Assembly (NCBI GenBank): GCA_022539475.1 | Contig: VCMS01000269.1 | Coordinates: 28,933-92,932 of the forward strand | Direction of reading: 5' to 3' | DNA length: 64,000 nt | Source: Gracilaria domingensis | Taxonomy: Eukaryota > Rhodophyta > Florideophyceae > Gracilariales > Gracilariaceae | Part shown: piece by piece, positions 10,648 to 20,229 of the stretch | How the letters are laid out: the number at the start of each line of letters is the position of its first letter | Numbering within the stretch: position 1 is the first letter of the stretch | Translations under genes and position numbers: made by a program | The notes under the pieces: generated by a model | The model's database searches: none | What the model saw: the letters and a program-made list of their open reading frames with translations, nothing else | Told to the model about the DNA's origin: nothing

Positions 10648-11817
10648 AGAGGAACACATCTTGGACTCAAGAGAGTTAACCTGAAAGCCAGGTCTGGGCG
10701 TGGTAGGAAAACGCGGCAGTGGGTGCGTGATCTGCATATGTGCATGCTAAGCGAGTTCGACAGACTCCGTAAACTTGGAGTCAAGTTCAATTGGAAGACT
10801 ATGCGAGAATTAGCTTTGAAGATAATAAAAACATCACACGGTACAACGTTTACCAAAGAAACAAAGGACGAGAGATCACAAAAATATATTGCCTACTGTA
10901 TCGATCGTCGCAGGATTCAAGGATTTATGGAGCGCTACAGAATTGTGAGCCGGGCTCAAACAGGGAAACTGATGCTGTCACCGCAGAAAACTGAAACGAT
11001 TCATAAGCAAGTCGCCTACCGTTTAGGCGTTGTTGTCCGGGCTTTTCGCAGTGGAGAATGGAAAGAGGAAGATATCGAGAACGCTAATGAAACCCATTTC
11101 ATGATAAACATGGACAATGGGACGGTACTGGGTTTCTGCGGTGAGCACGAAGTTAAATACTGCGATGTTGTTTCAGGTGGTGAGGGAATGACCATGGTGG
11201 TTAGAATCAGCGGCCGTCCAAACGCAAGCATCCAGCCTGCTTTTATGGTGTTTAAGAACACATCCATGTCCTATCCAATTCGGGGAGAGCCCGACGATGT
11301 ACCGGGAGTGAGTTATAGGACGGGCCCGAACGGGTCGATAGAAACTACTGTTATGTCTCAGTGGTTGAGAGAAACGCGGGCAATCTCCGCGTTACCCTAC
11401 AATCGATGTCGAATCTTATTTGTCGACAATTGCAGCGGTCACAACTCCATCGCTGCGTTGCAAGAAGCGTGCCAACGAATTAGAACGACCTTGAGATATT
11501 TCCTGAAGAACGCCACAGACCTCGTGCAGCCCGCCGATTCGTTTATAATTCAGAAGATAAAGAGGGCATGGGGGGTTCGTTGAAAGCGGTTCAAGATGGA
11601 AAAGATTGCAAAAGAAGAATGGTCAGCCTATGGAAAGGTTTGTAATCCTGGAAAGCGGTTTTTCGTAAAACTTGCGGCTGATTCTGTTAGGGATGTTAAC
11701 ATACAGCAAAATGTGGACGGTATTCCGTACGAACGCAAAGCTATGATTCGAACAGGTCTGGCGTTAAACTTAAACGGCCAGTGGGAGGAACGTCAATTGT
11801 TGCTGGCTTTTCAATAG
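10648..11817 (+). pseudogene. pogo/Fot1-like (DDE_1) transposase, 5' truncated
   Basis: Immediately after LTR copy A the frame encodes an HTH/CENP-B-like N-terminal part and a DDE_1 catalytic core. The three acidic sites are visible: NMDNG, LFVDNCSGHNS, and TDLVQPADS, the last matching the pogo-family QPxD motif. One in-frame TGA (11581-11583) interrupts the frame; the same frame then resumes and ends at 11817. The N-terminus is missing because the LTR occupies its place. The transposase normally acts at TA target sites. With an LTR at one side and a stop inside, it is a dead copy. Confidence 0.75.
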
Positions 11818-14465
11818 ATTTTTTGAAAGCACTGTAATCAGTTTGAGGGCGAAGCAGTTTTGTCGTTGTGAAAAGTGTGCTCTTACTCCAACCGAAAGTG
11901 TTACTCACACCAATTGCTCCTGAAATAAATGATGTGGCCTACACTATATGTTTCTGACATCTTAATAGTACCGTATTTCTTGTAGACCACACTATTCTGG
12001 GTACTCTTCTCGTAATTTGAGTTACCGTTTTTAATGTGGACCACACCAATTACGGTCACTGGGTGTAGCAGATAAGAACCTCCGAAAAATGCAAACGGAT
12101 GACCACATTCTTCTGTCGACAAGAAACATTTCAATTTGAGGTAATGCCGTTGAAGTTAATGAATGTGTGATACAGCGAGTGATGCGCTGGCTACCTCTGA
12201 GATGTACAGAATTGCCACGTGGAAAACTGTAGAAGTAAATAACTAACCAACTACTGTAGTGGGCATTTCGCCGTTTAGAGGTAGATATTTTCGCCTTGAG
12301 GTGCACATCAGCTGAGCTGCACCCACCCTGAAGGTGAATATTAAGCAGCCTTCCCGCCCAAGTGGTAAAGTCAAGCATCATCTGGCGAACTTTACCACCC
12401 GCGGGTCTCTACCGTCAACCCGCTGGAGTAGATAGACGTTCTGAAATGTTCTACTAGTTCTTCGGCGCTGTTTACCGGCTCTACCGACCGACCACGCTAA
12501 GCTATCCTATTATCTCGCGTCTTCAGCGGTTGGTGCTGCCACGTACCTCTACGGTTACTGGTGCCGCCCTTTTAGGTTAAGTGACTCTGTGTGTTCCCTA
12601 AACACGGGTCCGAACTACCCAATTGGTCACTACTGTCTACGGGTATACCACAGAATGCATTCTCAAATTTTCAAAGAATGATGAATTCAATACTCAGTAA
12701 GTTCTTATTTGTTTGGGGTTATGTAAATGATGTCCTCATATATTTGAGCAGCCTGAAGGAGCATTATCGACATGTTACGGAGATGCCTGAGGAAGTTGAG
12801 TCGTACGGAATTAAAGTCGTTAAAAAGGTTATTGCCAATCACGACATTGTCCCTATCATTTAATTGTTCTAGACGGCACGACTTTCTCAAATTCCATTTT
12901 CTTGTCCAAAACGTTTACGATATAAATGTATTCAATACAAAGAAAGAGCAAAGAGACAGAACGGAAAAAAGTGAAAATAGCGAAAGGCAAAAAAGAGCAA
13001 AAAAAAAAAACGGAAAACGAAAAAAGGAATAAGGGGTTTTGTCCTATTAAATTAAATCATCTAATGACAAATGTCACAAGAAGAAGATAAGCAGTTGTAA
13101 TGGACCAGTTTGGCTAATAGACGTGATTTGAAATGGAAATTCGATTCAAGAAAACATGTCTACTTAAAAGTATGTTTACTATACATATCAATGCTAGAAA
13201 AAGAATTTTTACTACTCATATATATATCTACGTATGCGGCTAGTTTACAATGGAAGAGCATATTTTAAGCAACGTTTGTAGCATCATTTGCCATCTTTCA
13301 GGAGCACTGTCACCACTTAGAAGCAAGCAGGATTATTTCAGCTGTCTCCTGTAGAAAGAATATATTTATTACACAAAGGTCTTCTTGTATTATCACAACA
13401 GAGACCGTACTACCTGGATTTATTGTGACTATTAATTCACCGCTAGTCATTGTATTAGGCGCAGAACAACCCTTCGAAAAATAACCCCGAAAGACACCAA
13501 AGCTTTCTTCTTCTTTAGGAGGGGTCATTTCTTCTAAACGACCCCTACCCTACATAAAGACTCAAATCCCCCAAGTGGAAGCGCAGTAACAAAGAGGGTC
13601 TAAAGTTTCTAATAATCCTGTGTTAGATGTGGGGTAAATCAAGTATGGTAAGCTTGTTGAAGAAAAAACCTTTTATACTTTAAGCGACATCAAGTAGAGT
13701 TCTTTAATATTATTGTTCAAATTAAAATAGTGTACGCCAGACTAGTTACATCTGTATTGATTAGTGTAGACAAACACTGAGCTTAGCTGAAATCTCCGGA
13801 AGCTCAAAAAAACGGTAATGCTCTTCTTATAATCGATATAGCGCCATTGCAGTTGAAATAATGGTTTTTTATCGTATTCAAGATCTTTGGCGTTTTTCGT
13901 AATAATATTTTTACATTATTCAGATCATTTGCAGAAAAGTGTACAAAAACTTATTTTCCTGTAATTGCGATCCTCTCCTACGACGACCATTTACCATCTT
14001 TGTTATGCCGTTCTCGACTGTTAAGACGACCGAGAACATGTTTTCGAGAAATAAAGTGAACGGGAAAACTTTTTCATGCATAAAAGTTGGCGCAACCCAC
14101 ATTATATTCGACCACTTTGAAAACAATTCGTACCTAAATTGATGTTGGCCACAGTAATATGCGGCCAACACTAATTAATCACCCACACCTATTACGGTCA
14201 CTGGGTGTAGCCGTCAAGGATAAAAGGGCTACGTCGGTAACCTTCTACTGTAGGAACTGTAGCCTTCCTTCTGTGAATGTTCGCGCAGGCTTTGCATCTT
14301 TCGAAAAACGACGACAAACAAAGCTGAGTTCCAAGACCTTCCCTCAATGTTCAGCTTCTTGCTTTAACTCCCACGTCTAGGAAGGTCGAATTCCGGCACA
14401 AGAAACGGACGCCTCTACAATTCTTCGCTCATGAGAAATATCGGCAGGAGGTTCCGGACATCATC
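11818..14465. other. gene-free, AT-rich spacer
   Basis: Only short, unconvincing frames are present. The stretch contains a short reverse-transcriptase fossil (12591-12863), an A-rich tract around 12955-13030, and a duplicated sequence with core ATTACGGTCACTGGGTGTAG at about 12049-12068 and 14191-14210. Around 11930-12060 three degenerate units of the form TGTGG(A/C)CYACAC recur. No RNA gene was recognised. Confidence 0.65.
12591..12863 (+). mobile_element. Ty3/gypsy reverse transcriptase fossil fragment
   Basis: A 90-codon open stretch resembles the part of a gypsy-type reverse transcriptase around the catalytic YxDD region, with FQRMMN upstream and a DVLIYLSSLKEH-like stretch downstream. 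It is a short, decayed remnant with no LTR or other domain nearby. It is old compared with the elements at 9 and 52 kb. Confidence 0.6.
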
Positions 14466-16841
14466 ATGCCGCATACACAACCAACGATAGTAGAGGTCCT
14501 GGAGCGCTACGAAAATGCAATTAAGGCCACGAATGACATTGACGCAATGATTAACATGGCTCGTATCCTGCTCGATGGTCACGAGGGGCTCAAACCGCAA
14601 GTTTCTAGAGGGGTCCAGCTGTTAGAACGCGCCATAAAGCAAGGTGGCAGTCCACGTGCAATGTTTGAACTAGCTCACCGCCATCATGTTGGGAACAATG
14701 TCATAACTGGTGATCTGTCAAGAGCTGCCGAGTTATACGAACGCTCGCTCAAGCTGGAGAATGCATCTGGGCCTCTCATAAACCTTGCTATCCTTTATAG
14801 AACAGGCCAAGGAGTCCCTAAGGATTCTGCTAGGGGGGTGCAGCTATTAGAACGAGCTGTGAAGCAACTGAACAATCCAACCGCGATGTATCTTCTTGGT
14901 GACTTTCTCACCTCGAAGCTGCCGGGCGTAGAGTTTAACCCACGAAGAGCAGCAAAGCTCTTTCGACGTGCAATTCGTCAGGACGATCATGTCGGGTCGA
15001 TGTGGGGCTTGGCCCATCTATACGAGGGTTCTCCGGGATTCCCAGCTAATTACAGGCGAGCAGTAAAATGGTATCAACGAGCCATTGATAAGGGCAACGA
15101 TACTGATTCAAAAGTTTCTTTGGCAAGGTTACTTGTTGCTGGCGCACAAGGAGTCCATCCGAATCCGAGTCAGGCGCTGCTTCTTTTCGAGGAGGCGATT
15201 AAGTCAAAAAACCATAGCTACGTTATCGGTGATGTTGCATCTTTGCTCACTGAAGGAGCTAACGGCGTTCCTGTCGATGTTCCTCGAGCGGTGGAACTAT
15301 GTGAGTTCTGTATTGAAAAGTATGATTGCTATCATGCCATGTTCTCCCTAGGGTGCATTTTGTCTGATGGTGCCGACGGAGTTTCACGAGACGTGAAACG
15401 TGCTGTGGAATTATATGAGCAGGCGATTACGAAGGGCCAGAGCGAAGATGCTATGAATAATTTGGCTTTGCTTCTTGAGAAAGGAGGTGATAGTGTTCCA
15501 GCAGACGAAGAGCGAGCAGTTCAGCTGTACGAAACGGCGATTGAACGTGTCGGATTGGTCAATTCAATGATGAACTTGGGCCGAATACTCAGATATGGAA
15601 CGAAGACAATACCAAAAGATCCTCAAAGAGCTCATGATTTGTTTGATCAAGCAGTGAGACAACATAACGAACCTGAAGCAATCGTTCGTTTGGCTGAGAT
15701 GCTGTCTCACGGTGCAGATTCGGTGGAACCCGATCCAAAGGGAGCTTTTGAGCTTTGTGAATGCGTCATTAAGGAACGCAACGAAAAGGGTGCGATTTAT
15801 TGCATGGCTAACCTCTTAAGCTATGGACACAAGGAAATTCCTATTGACGCAAAACGAGCAGTCATGCTTTTTCAACAACTTGTAGATGAGGACAACGATG
15901 AGGCAGCCATGGTGGGTATAGGAGAGTTGTTATGGAATGGTTTGGACGAGCTGTGCCCTGATCGAAGAAGAGCCATAGCGATGTGTGAACGCGCCATTAA
16001 AGAAGCCGAAAGTGACGGCGGTCCAAAATCTACCTTGGCGGCCATGCTCAGATTGCCAGATGAGGATGTTCCAACTGATCGAACACGGGCCATAAAATTG
16101 TGCAATGAATCTATTGACGCGGATCAACATGTATTCGGGAAGTTAACGTTAGCAAATATTCTGAGTGAAGCGGAAGATGCTTCCAAAGTGGACTTCGATC
16201 GAGCTGTTCAAATCTATACAGAGATCATGGAAGAGACTTGTGAGTACAACTGGCGCTGTTGGATACCATTATCCTTAAGAAGGGGCTCAAATGATTCTTT
16301 GCCAATCCACGCGGGGAATAAAACAGGTCTGAACTCCGTCAGGACTTTTGAAAGACCTCAAGTTATCGCAAAAGTTAATCTTGCTGGCTTTCTTCTCGAA
16401 TGGCAGAATTCATCACCGGAAGACATCGCACGTGCAGTTGAAGTGCTTCGGAGTGCAGCTGAAGTAGACAAGAATGTTGTGGGAATGGTGAACCTGGGAT
16501 ATCTCTTGTGGACTGGGACAAGAAGTGTTGCATGTGATGGGAATGTTGCCCTGAAATTGCTTTCAAAAGCATGGGAGGAAAAGGGAAACGTATGCGCTGC
16601 GCTAATTCTTGCAAGATGGTTCATGGAAGGCGGATATATCGTTGACCGAGATATTGAACGTGCGCTATCATTGTTGAAGAACCTCATTGAAACATCCAAA
16701 GATGTTGAAGTTGTAGTGGAAGTGATTCGTACGCTGCATGACAGAAGCGAAGTTTTCAGACGGGATCACCATGATGTTATTGGTGATATTTTGAATTATG
16801 CTGTGTCTTTGGGGATTAATACGGATTACATCCAGAGGTAG
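14466..16841 (+). CDS. Sel1-repeat protein
   Basis: The protein has 791 residues built almost entirely of Sel1-like (SLR) helical repeats of about 36-40 residues. A typical unit has A-x-x-N-L-A-x-L, then G-x-x-x-V-P-x-D-x-x-R-A-V-x-L-Y/L-E-x-A. Around 18-20 units can be followed from residue 20 to the end, some degenerate. Sel1 repeats are TPR relatives and act as scaffolds for protein-protein contacts, for example in ER-associated degradation (Sel1/Hrd3) or signalling. No signal peptide, membrane span or enzyme domain is visible, so it is probably a soluble adaptor. The frame is intact in one exon. The specific partner is unknown. Confidence 0.85.
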   Translation: MPHTQPTIVEVLERYENAIKATNDIDAMINMARILLDGHEGLKPQVSRGVQLLERAIKQGGSPRAMFELAHRHHVGNNVITGDLSRAAELYERSLKLENASGPLINLAILYRTGQGVPKDSARGVQLLERAVKQLNNPTAMYLLGDFLTSKLPGVEFNPRRAAKLFRRAIRQDDHVGSMWGLAHLYEGSPGFPANYRRAVKWYQRAIDKGNDTDSKVSLARLLVAGAQGVHPNPSQALLLFEEAIKSKNHSYVIGDVASLLTEGANGVPVDVPRAVELCEFCIEKYDCYHAMFSLGCILSDGADGVSRDVKRAVELYEQAITKGQSEDAMNNLALLLEKGGDSVPADEERAVQLYETAIERVGLVNSMMNLGRILRYGTKTIPKDPQRAHDLFDQAVRQHNEPEAIVRLAEMLSHGADSVEPDPKGAFELCECVIKERNEKGAIYCMANLLSYGHKEIPIDAKRAVMLFQQLVDEDNDEAAMVGIGELLWNGLDELCPDRRRAIAMCERAIKEAESDGGPKSTLAAMLRLPDEDVPTDRTRAIKLCNESIDADQHVFGKLTLANILSEAEDASKVDFDRAVQIYTEIMEETCEYNWRCWIPLSLRRGSNDSLPIHAGNKTGLNSVRTFERPQVIAKVNLAGFLLEWQNSSPEDIARAVEVLRSAAEVDKNVVGMVNLGYLLWTGTRSVACDGNVALKLLSKAWEEKGNVCAALILARWFMEGGYIVDRDIERALSLLKNLIETSKDVEVVVEVIRTLHDRSEVFRRDHHDVIGDILNYAVSLGINTDYIQR

Positions 16842-17743
16842 CATTAGAGTGAAACGAGGAAATGACCTAGTTGCTGTTGAAGATTTCCGTGAAACCATTG
16901 CAAGCTACAAATTCGTTAGCACGATCAACAGGGTCTCAGAAGAAATGTATATCTACAACCGCATGGTTTCATGTCCATTCAAAAGGGGGCTCCGGTACTT
17001 CTTCCGTGAATCTCGGGAACTTCGAGGAGTACTGAGATGAAAACTGTGAAGCGTATGGAATTCCATCCATAAATTAATGCACGACGGAAGAGAACGGATT
17101 GCGAGAGCTGCATTTTGGATCCGCCACGGCAAGCACCCGGAGACTCTTGAGGACAATGTTTTTGGGTCCAGAATCTTAATGAACAGTCTCATGCTGGTGA
17201 GTATGGAGCACAAAGTAAAGCAGATCAACAGGGCCGACTATTTCCGAACTTTGACTGTGGGCATCATTCGGATTGTTGGTTTCAGTTTGATGCAGGGGTA
17301 ATCATGGAAGAAAGAGCCCTGTTACAAATGGATCGAATCTTTCGGTCATGTTGAGTGGATGCAAGGGGTGGGAACATGGCTGGCTTTTTGCGTTCCCATG
17401 AGAATGAGTGCTGTTCATAATTTAGTAGGATAGTCTTTGGATGATACTCGAAGGATGGCACTGTTATCTAGTGACTTGGGTGGGGTGAATACTAACATTG
17501 GCAGAGTGATTACCGCCAACTGGTGTTCAGACAGGTGTACTGTTTCTGGGTAAGCTTTTCAATGCCTTTCTTCTCTGCCCGGCATATTTCGCAACGCGTC
17601 CATGGTGCGAACACTGTGTATCTCTCTAGCTAGAAGTTTGAAGCAAAATCTACTAAGTCGCTTGATGTCGTATATCAAGTATTCTGCCGTAAAAGGGCTC
17701 ACCTTATTCCATTATTGCCCTTGCATACTTTTGCTGCGCTTCT

Positions 17744-17841
17744 GAACGTGGGAACGTTTCTTTCAACAGAAACGTTATGTGGCATGCCGGAATTACGCTA
17801 TTGTGCCCATAAATAGAGAGAGAGAGAGAACGTGGGAACGT
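17744..17841 (+). repeat. short interspersed repeat, copy 1, with 14-bp flanking direct repeats
   Basis: The exact sequence GAACGTGGGAACGT occurs at 17744-17757 and again at 17828-17841. Between them lies a unit of about 70 bp that starts with TTCTTTCAACAGAAACG and ends in a (GA)n tail. The same unit recurs at 26747-26831 and, shorter, at 19689-19739. Flanking duplications of this length plus a simple-sequence tail resemble a retroposed SINE-like insertion, but the unit is very short and no tRNA-like promoter is seen. Confidence 0.6.
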
Positions 17842-18285
17842 CTTTAAAGAGTCTTTCGATTAACGACAAACAATGAAATGCCAAGCAGGGTTCGCATGCG
17901 TACCGATTTTCTTCTAGTTAACTACCTGAAACTGCTCCGTATGTCGCGAGGCAGGCCTGTTTGCCTGTTCTATCAGAATGTCACTGGTAGAAATCTAGCG
18001 GTTAGGGTCTCTAGCTAAGAAGGTTTTTGGAGTTCCTTCCATAATACTAGCCTTGTTTGGTCAGATGACCAGTCATCTTAAATGTTTCTCGAATGCAAAC
18101 TTACGCTTCTCATCGATAGTGAGAGCTAAAGTTAGGATTTTCTTTAAAGGCAGTTAATGGTTTGCGTAACATATGAGTTGAAAAGCACTAAAACACTTCA
18201 GTACTTAAATCAAATTTCAACAGGATGTTGACTGATTTTGGCCTTGTATGCGGCCATTGTCGAATAGACACTAGAACATTTAGCC

Positions 18286-18358
18286 GCCCGGCTCGCGGTC
18301 TAAGTGTTTACTTAGACCGCGAGCCGGTCTAAGTGTTCACTTAGACCGCGAGCCGGGC
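18286..18358. repeat. compound 21-bp inverted repeat (cruciform-capable)
   Basis: Perfect 21-nt arms at 18286-18306 and 18338-18358 (GCCCGGCTCGCGGTC... and its complement) enclose further copies of the same arm, so two overlapping hairpins can form. The inner one pairs 17 nt around a 4-nt loop. It lies about 80 bp upstream of the acetyltransferase start and could affect its promoter or be a transposon remnant. Confidence 0.85.
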
Positions 18359-18440
18359 TCACCCTCCCGTGACAAATTAGTTCTGTTCAGTTTATTGGAG
18401 CTTCCTTAAGTCGGTAATCACGACTCTCAGTTGGGACCAG

Positions 18441-19158
18441 ATGGAGATCGAAGAAGATCGCGAGTTCGAGAAAATGATATCAGGAGCTGTGTATGACTCT
18501 TCCCAGCCGAGTTTGTCGTCCATGCGAGAAAACGCTAAACGTTTGTGTAAAACGTACAACGACGATGTTGGGTACTCAAAAGACTTTGAGGAGAGAGTTC
18601 AGTTTTTGCGTGACATTTTTGGCGCCTTAGGACAATACGCAGTGGTTGAACCTCCGGTGCGGGTAGACTATGGAGTTAACATAGAGATTGGCAACAATTT
18701 TTATAGTAACGTAGACCTTGTAATCTTAGACGGGTACGTGTACGATGTTTTCTATTAACTCACACCAATGGAATTGATTTCATTATGACCCATCCGATCG
18801 CGCAGCAGATTGATGTTTATCTGTCTGGTGAAAACGTACTGACTCATGTGCCTTCTCAACATTTTTGTTTTGGGTGAGTAGTGCGAAAGTAACCATCGGA
18901 GATAATGTTATTATCGGACCAGGGGTCCACATATACGCTGCAACTCACCCACAGGACATCGAATCGAGGCATCATGGAATGGCGCTACCTGTTAAAATTG
19001 AGAACAACGTATGGCTCGGAGGTAAAGCTGTTTTGCTTCCAGGAGTCACAATCGGAGAGGGAAGCATAATTGGGGCTGGCTCTGTTGTCACCAAAGATGT
19101 TCCTCCATTCTGCATGGCTGTCGGGAACCCGGCCAAAGTCATAAAGAAGTTGAAGTGA
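18441..19158 (+). CDS. maltose/sugar O-acetyltransferase (left-handed beta-helix)
   Basis: Two exons, 18441-18733 and 18879-19158, give 190 residues; the 145-bp intron has a GTACGT donor, an ACTGAC-like branch site and a GTGAG acceptor. The phase fits and restores the family sequence LDGSAKVTIGDNV. The N-terminal helical Mac domain (E-x-E-K-M-I-S-G to about residue 60) is followed by hexapeptide repeats (I-G-x-x-x, PGVTIGEGSIIGAGSVV) of the left-handed beta-helix fold. The catalytic His lies in IYAATHP, and the C-terminal GNPAKVIKK motif is typical of Maa/NodL/LacA enzymes. It would transfer acetyl from acetyl-CoA to a sugar hydroxyl, probably in the cytosol. The family is mainly bacterial, so an old transfer is plausible, but the intron shows it is a resident eukaryotic gene. 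Confidence 0.85.
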
Positions 19159-20229
19159 TGTATGATTTTCGTTCTGCAGCAGAAGTCCAGACTGGTGTGT
19201 TTTGTTGGGTGTGATGCTCGGTGGCCTTTGACCAAGGTGTGACCTTAGAAGAGCAACAGCAAAATACGAGGTGACGCTTGGAAGGAAACTGCACCTTTAT
19301 CGACATTCCTAATACAACTGGAAGCTGACTGCTGCCTCATAACGTAAGGACAGCTGACGTAAAAGAAAAGAAGGGAGGGAGCTGGGAAATTCAGCTTCTG
19401 CTTTTAACACATTCCTCGTGGTCATGAGGAATGCATTCATGAATGGAGCCACAACTACCAGCATACCGAGTATTTTGCATTAGCTTTACATCATTTTACC
19501 TCATGATAATCATGATGATCATGGTGATCCTCTCAAAGTTTTTACAGGGTTTGCCCTCCTTTAGGAAGACGGACCAGAAAGGCTACGTGTACTGTTGGTA
19601 TCAATACATACACCTACAACTTGTACGTGGCTACAACTTGTAGCCAACAAGTTGTACGCTGTAAGGAGAACCTTCCTGGTGAGAAAACGGTTCTTTCAGA
19701 AACGCTCCGCAGCTACGCCACAAACAGAGAGACAGAGAGCGAACCTTACAGCAACCTTTGATAAAGATCTCAACACCGTTCCACTGGTACCAGAAGTACC
19801 CACCTTTTGGTTGCCAAAATTTGGCATGATCCGTCGGTAGTACCGACTCGGTACTGATGGCGCTGTTGTCCAATTAAATCCTTTCGCTGAACTTTTCTGC
19901 ATGAACTGTCTTGCCACATGAGGTCCATGTTGCGATACCCTTTGGGTTGTGTTGGGCGGAGGATATCCTAAGGATATAAGGATAGCCTTGGGAAGGCCAG
20001 CTCTCTCAAAGCTGTCGAAGCGAATACCAAGGTTAAAGGCTATCCTTAGATATCCCCCCGCGTATTATCCTTAGCCCTCGTTACATACCAACTGTACTCC
20101 AGTCTTGCGTCGTTTCAACAATGCCTTTGCTCTCATCATCTAGATACACGTACCTTTCGATTCCGAAGTTGCTTTGTCAGCGGAGATCATTTCGTTTAGC
20201 ACCAACTATACCCCGAACTACTTTTCATC
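19159..20229. other. spacer between acetyltransferase and aminopeptidase genes
   Basis: No convincing gene is seen. It contains the third copy of the GA-tailed repeat (19689-19739) and an inverted repeat with perfect 13-nt arms at 19977-19989 and 20036-20048 (core AAGGATAGCC). A short frame starting at 20121 in another frame probably belongs to the aminopeptidase leader. Confidence 0.6.
19689..19739 (+). repeat. short GA-tailed repeat, copy 3 (partial)
   Basis: The unit GGTTCTTTCAGAAACGCTC followed by a (GA)n-rich tail matches the repeats at 17744 and 26747 but lacks part of the loop and the central segment. Flanking duplications were not identified. Confidence 0.5.

Larger units (their letters stand above)
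16842..18440. other. gene-free spacer with a short repeat and a long inverted repeat
   Basis: No frame here resembles a known protein. The spacer holds a GA-tailed short repeat with flanking 14-bp direct repeats (17744-17841) and a large GC-rich inverted repeat (18286-18358) about 80 bp before the next gene. Confidence 0.65.
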
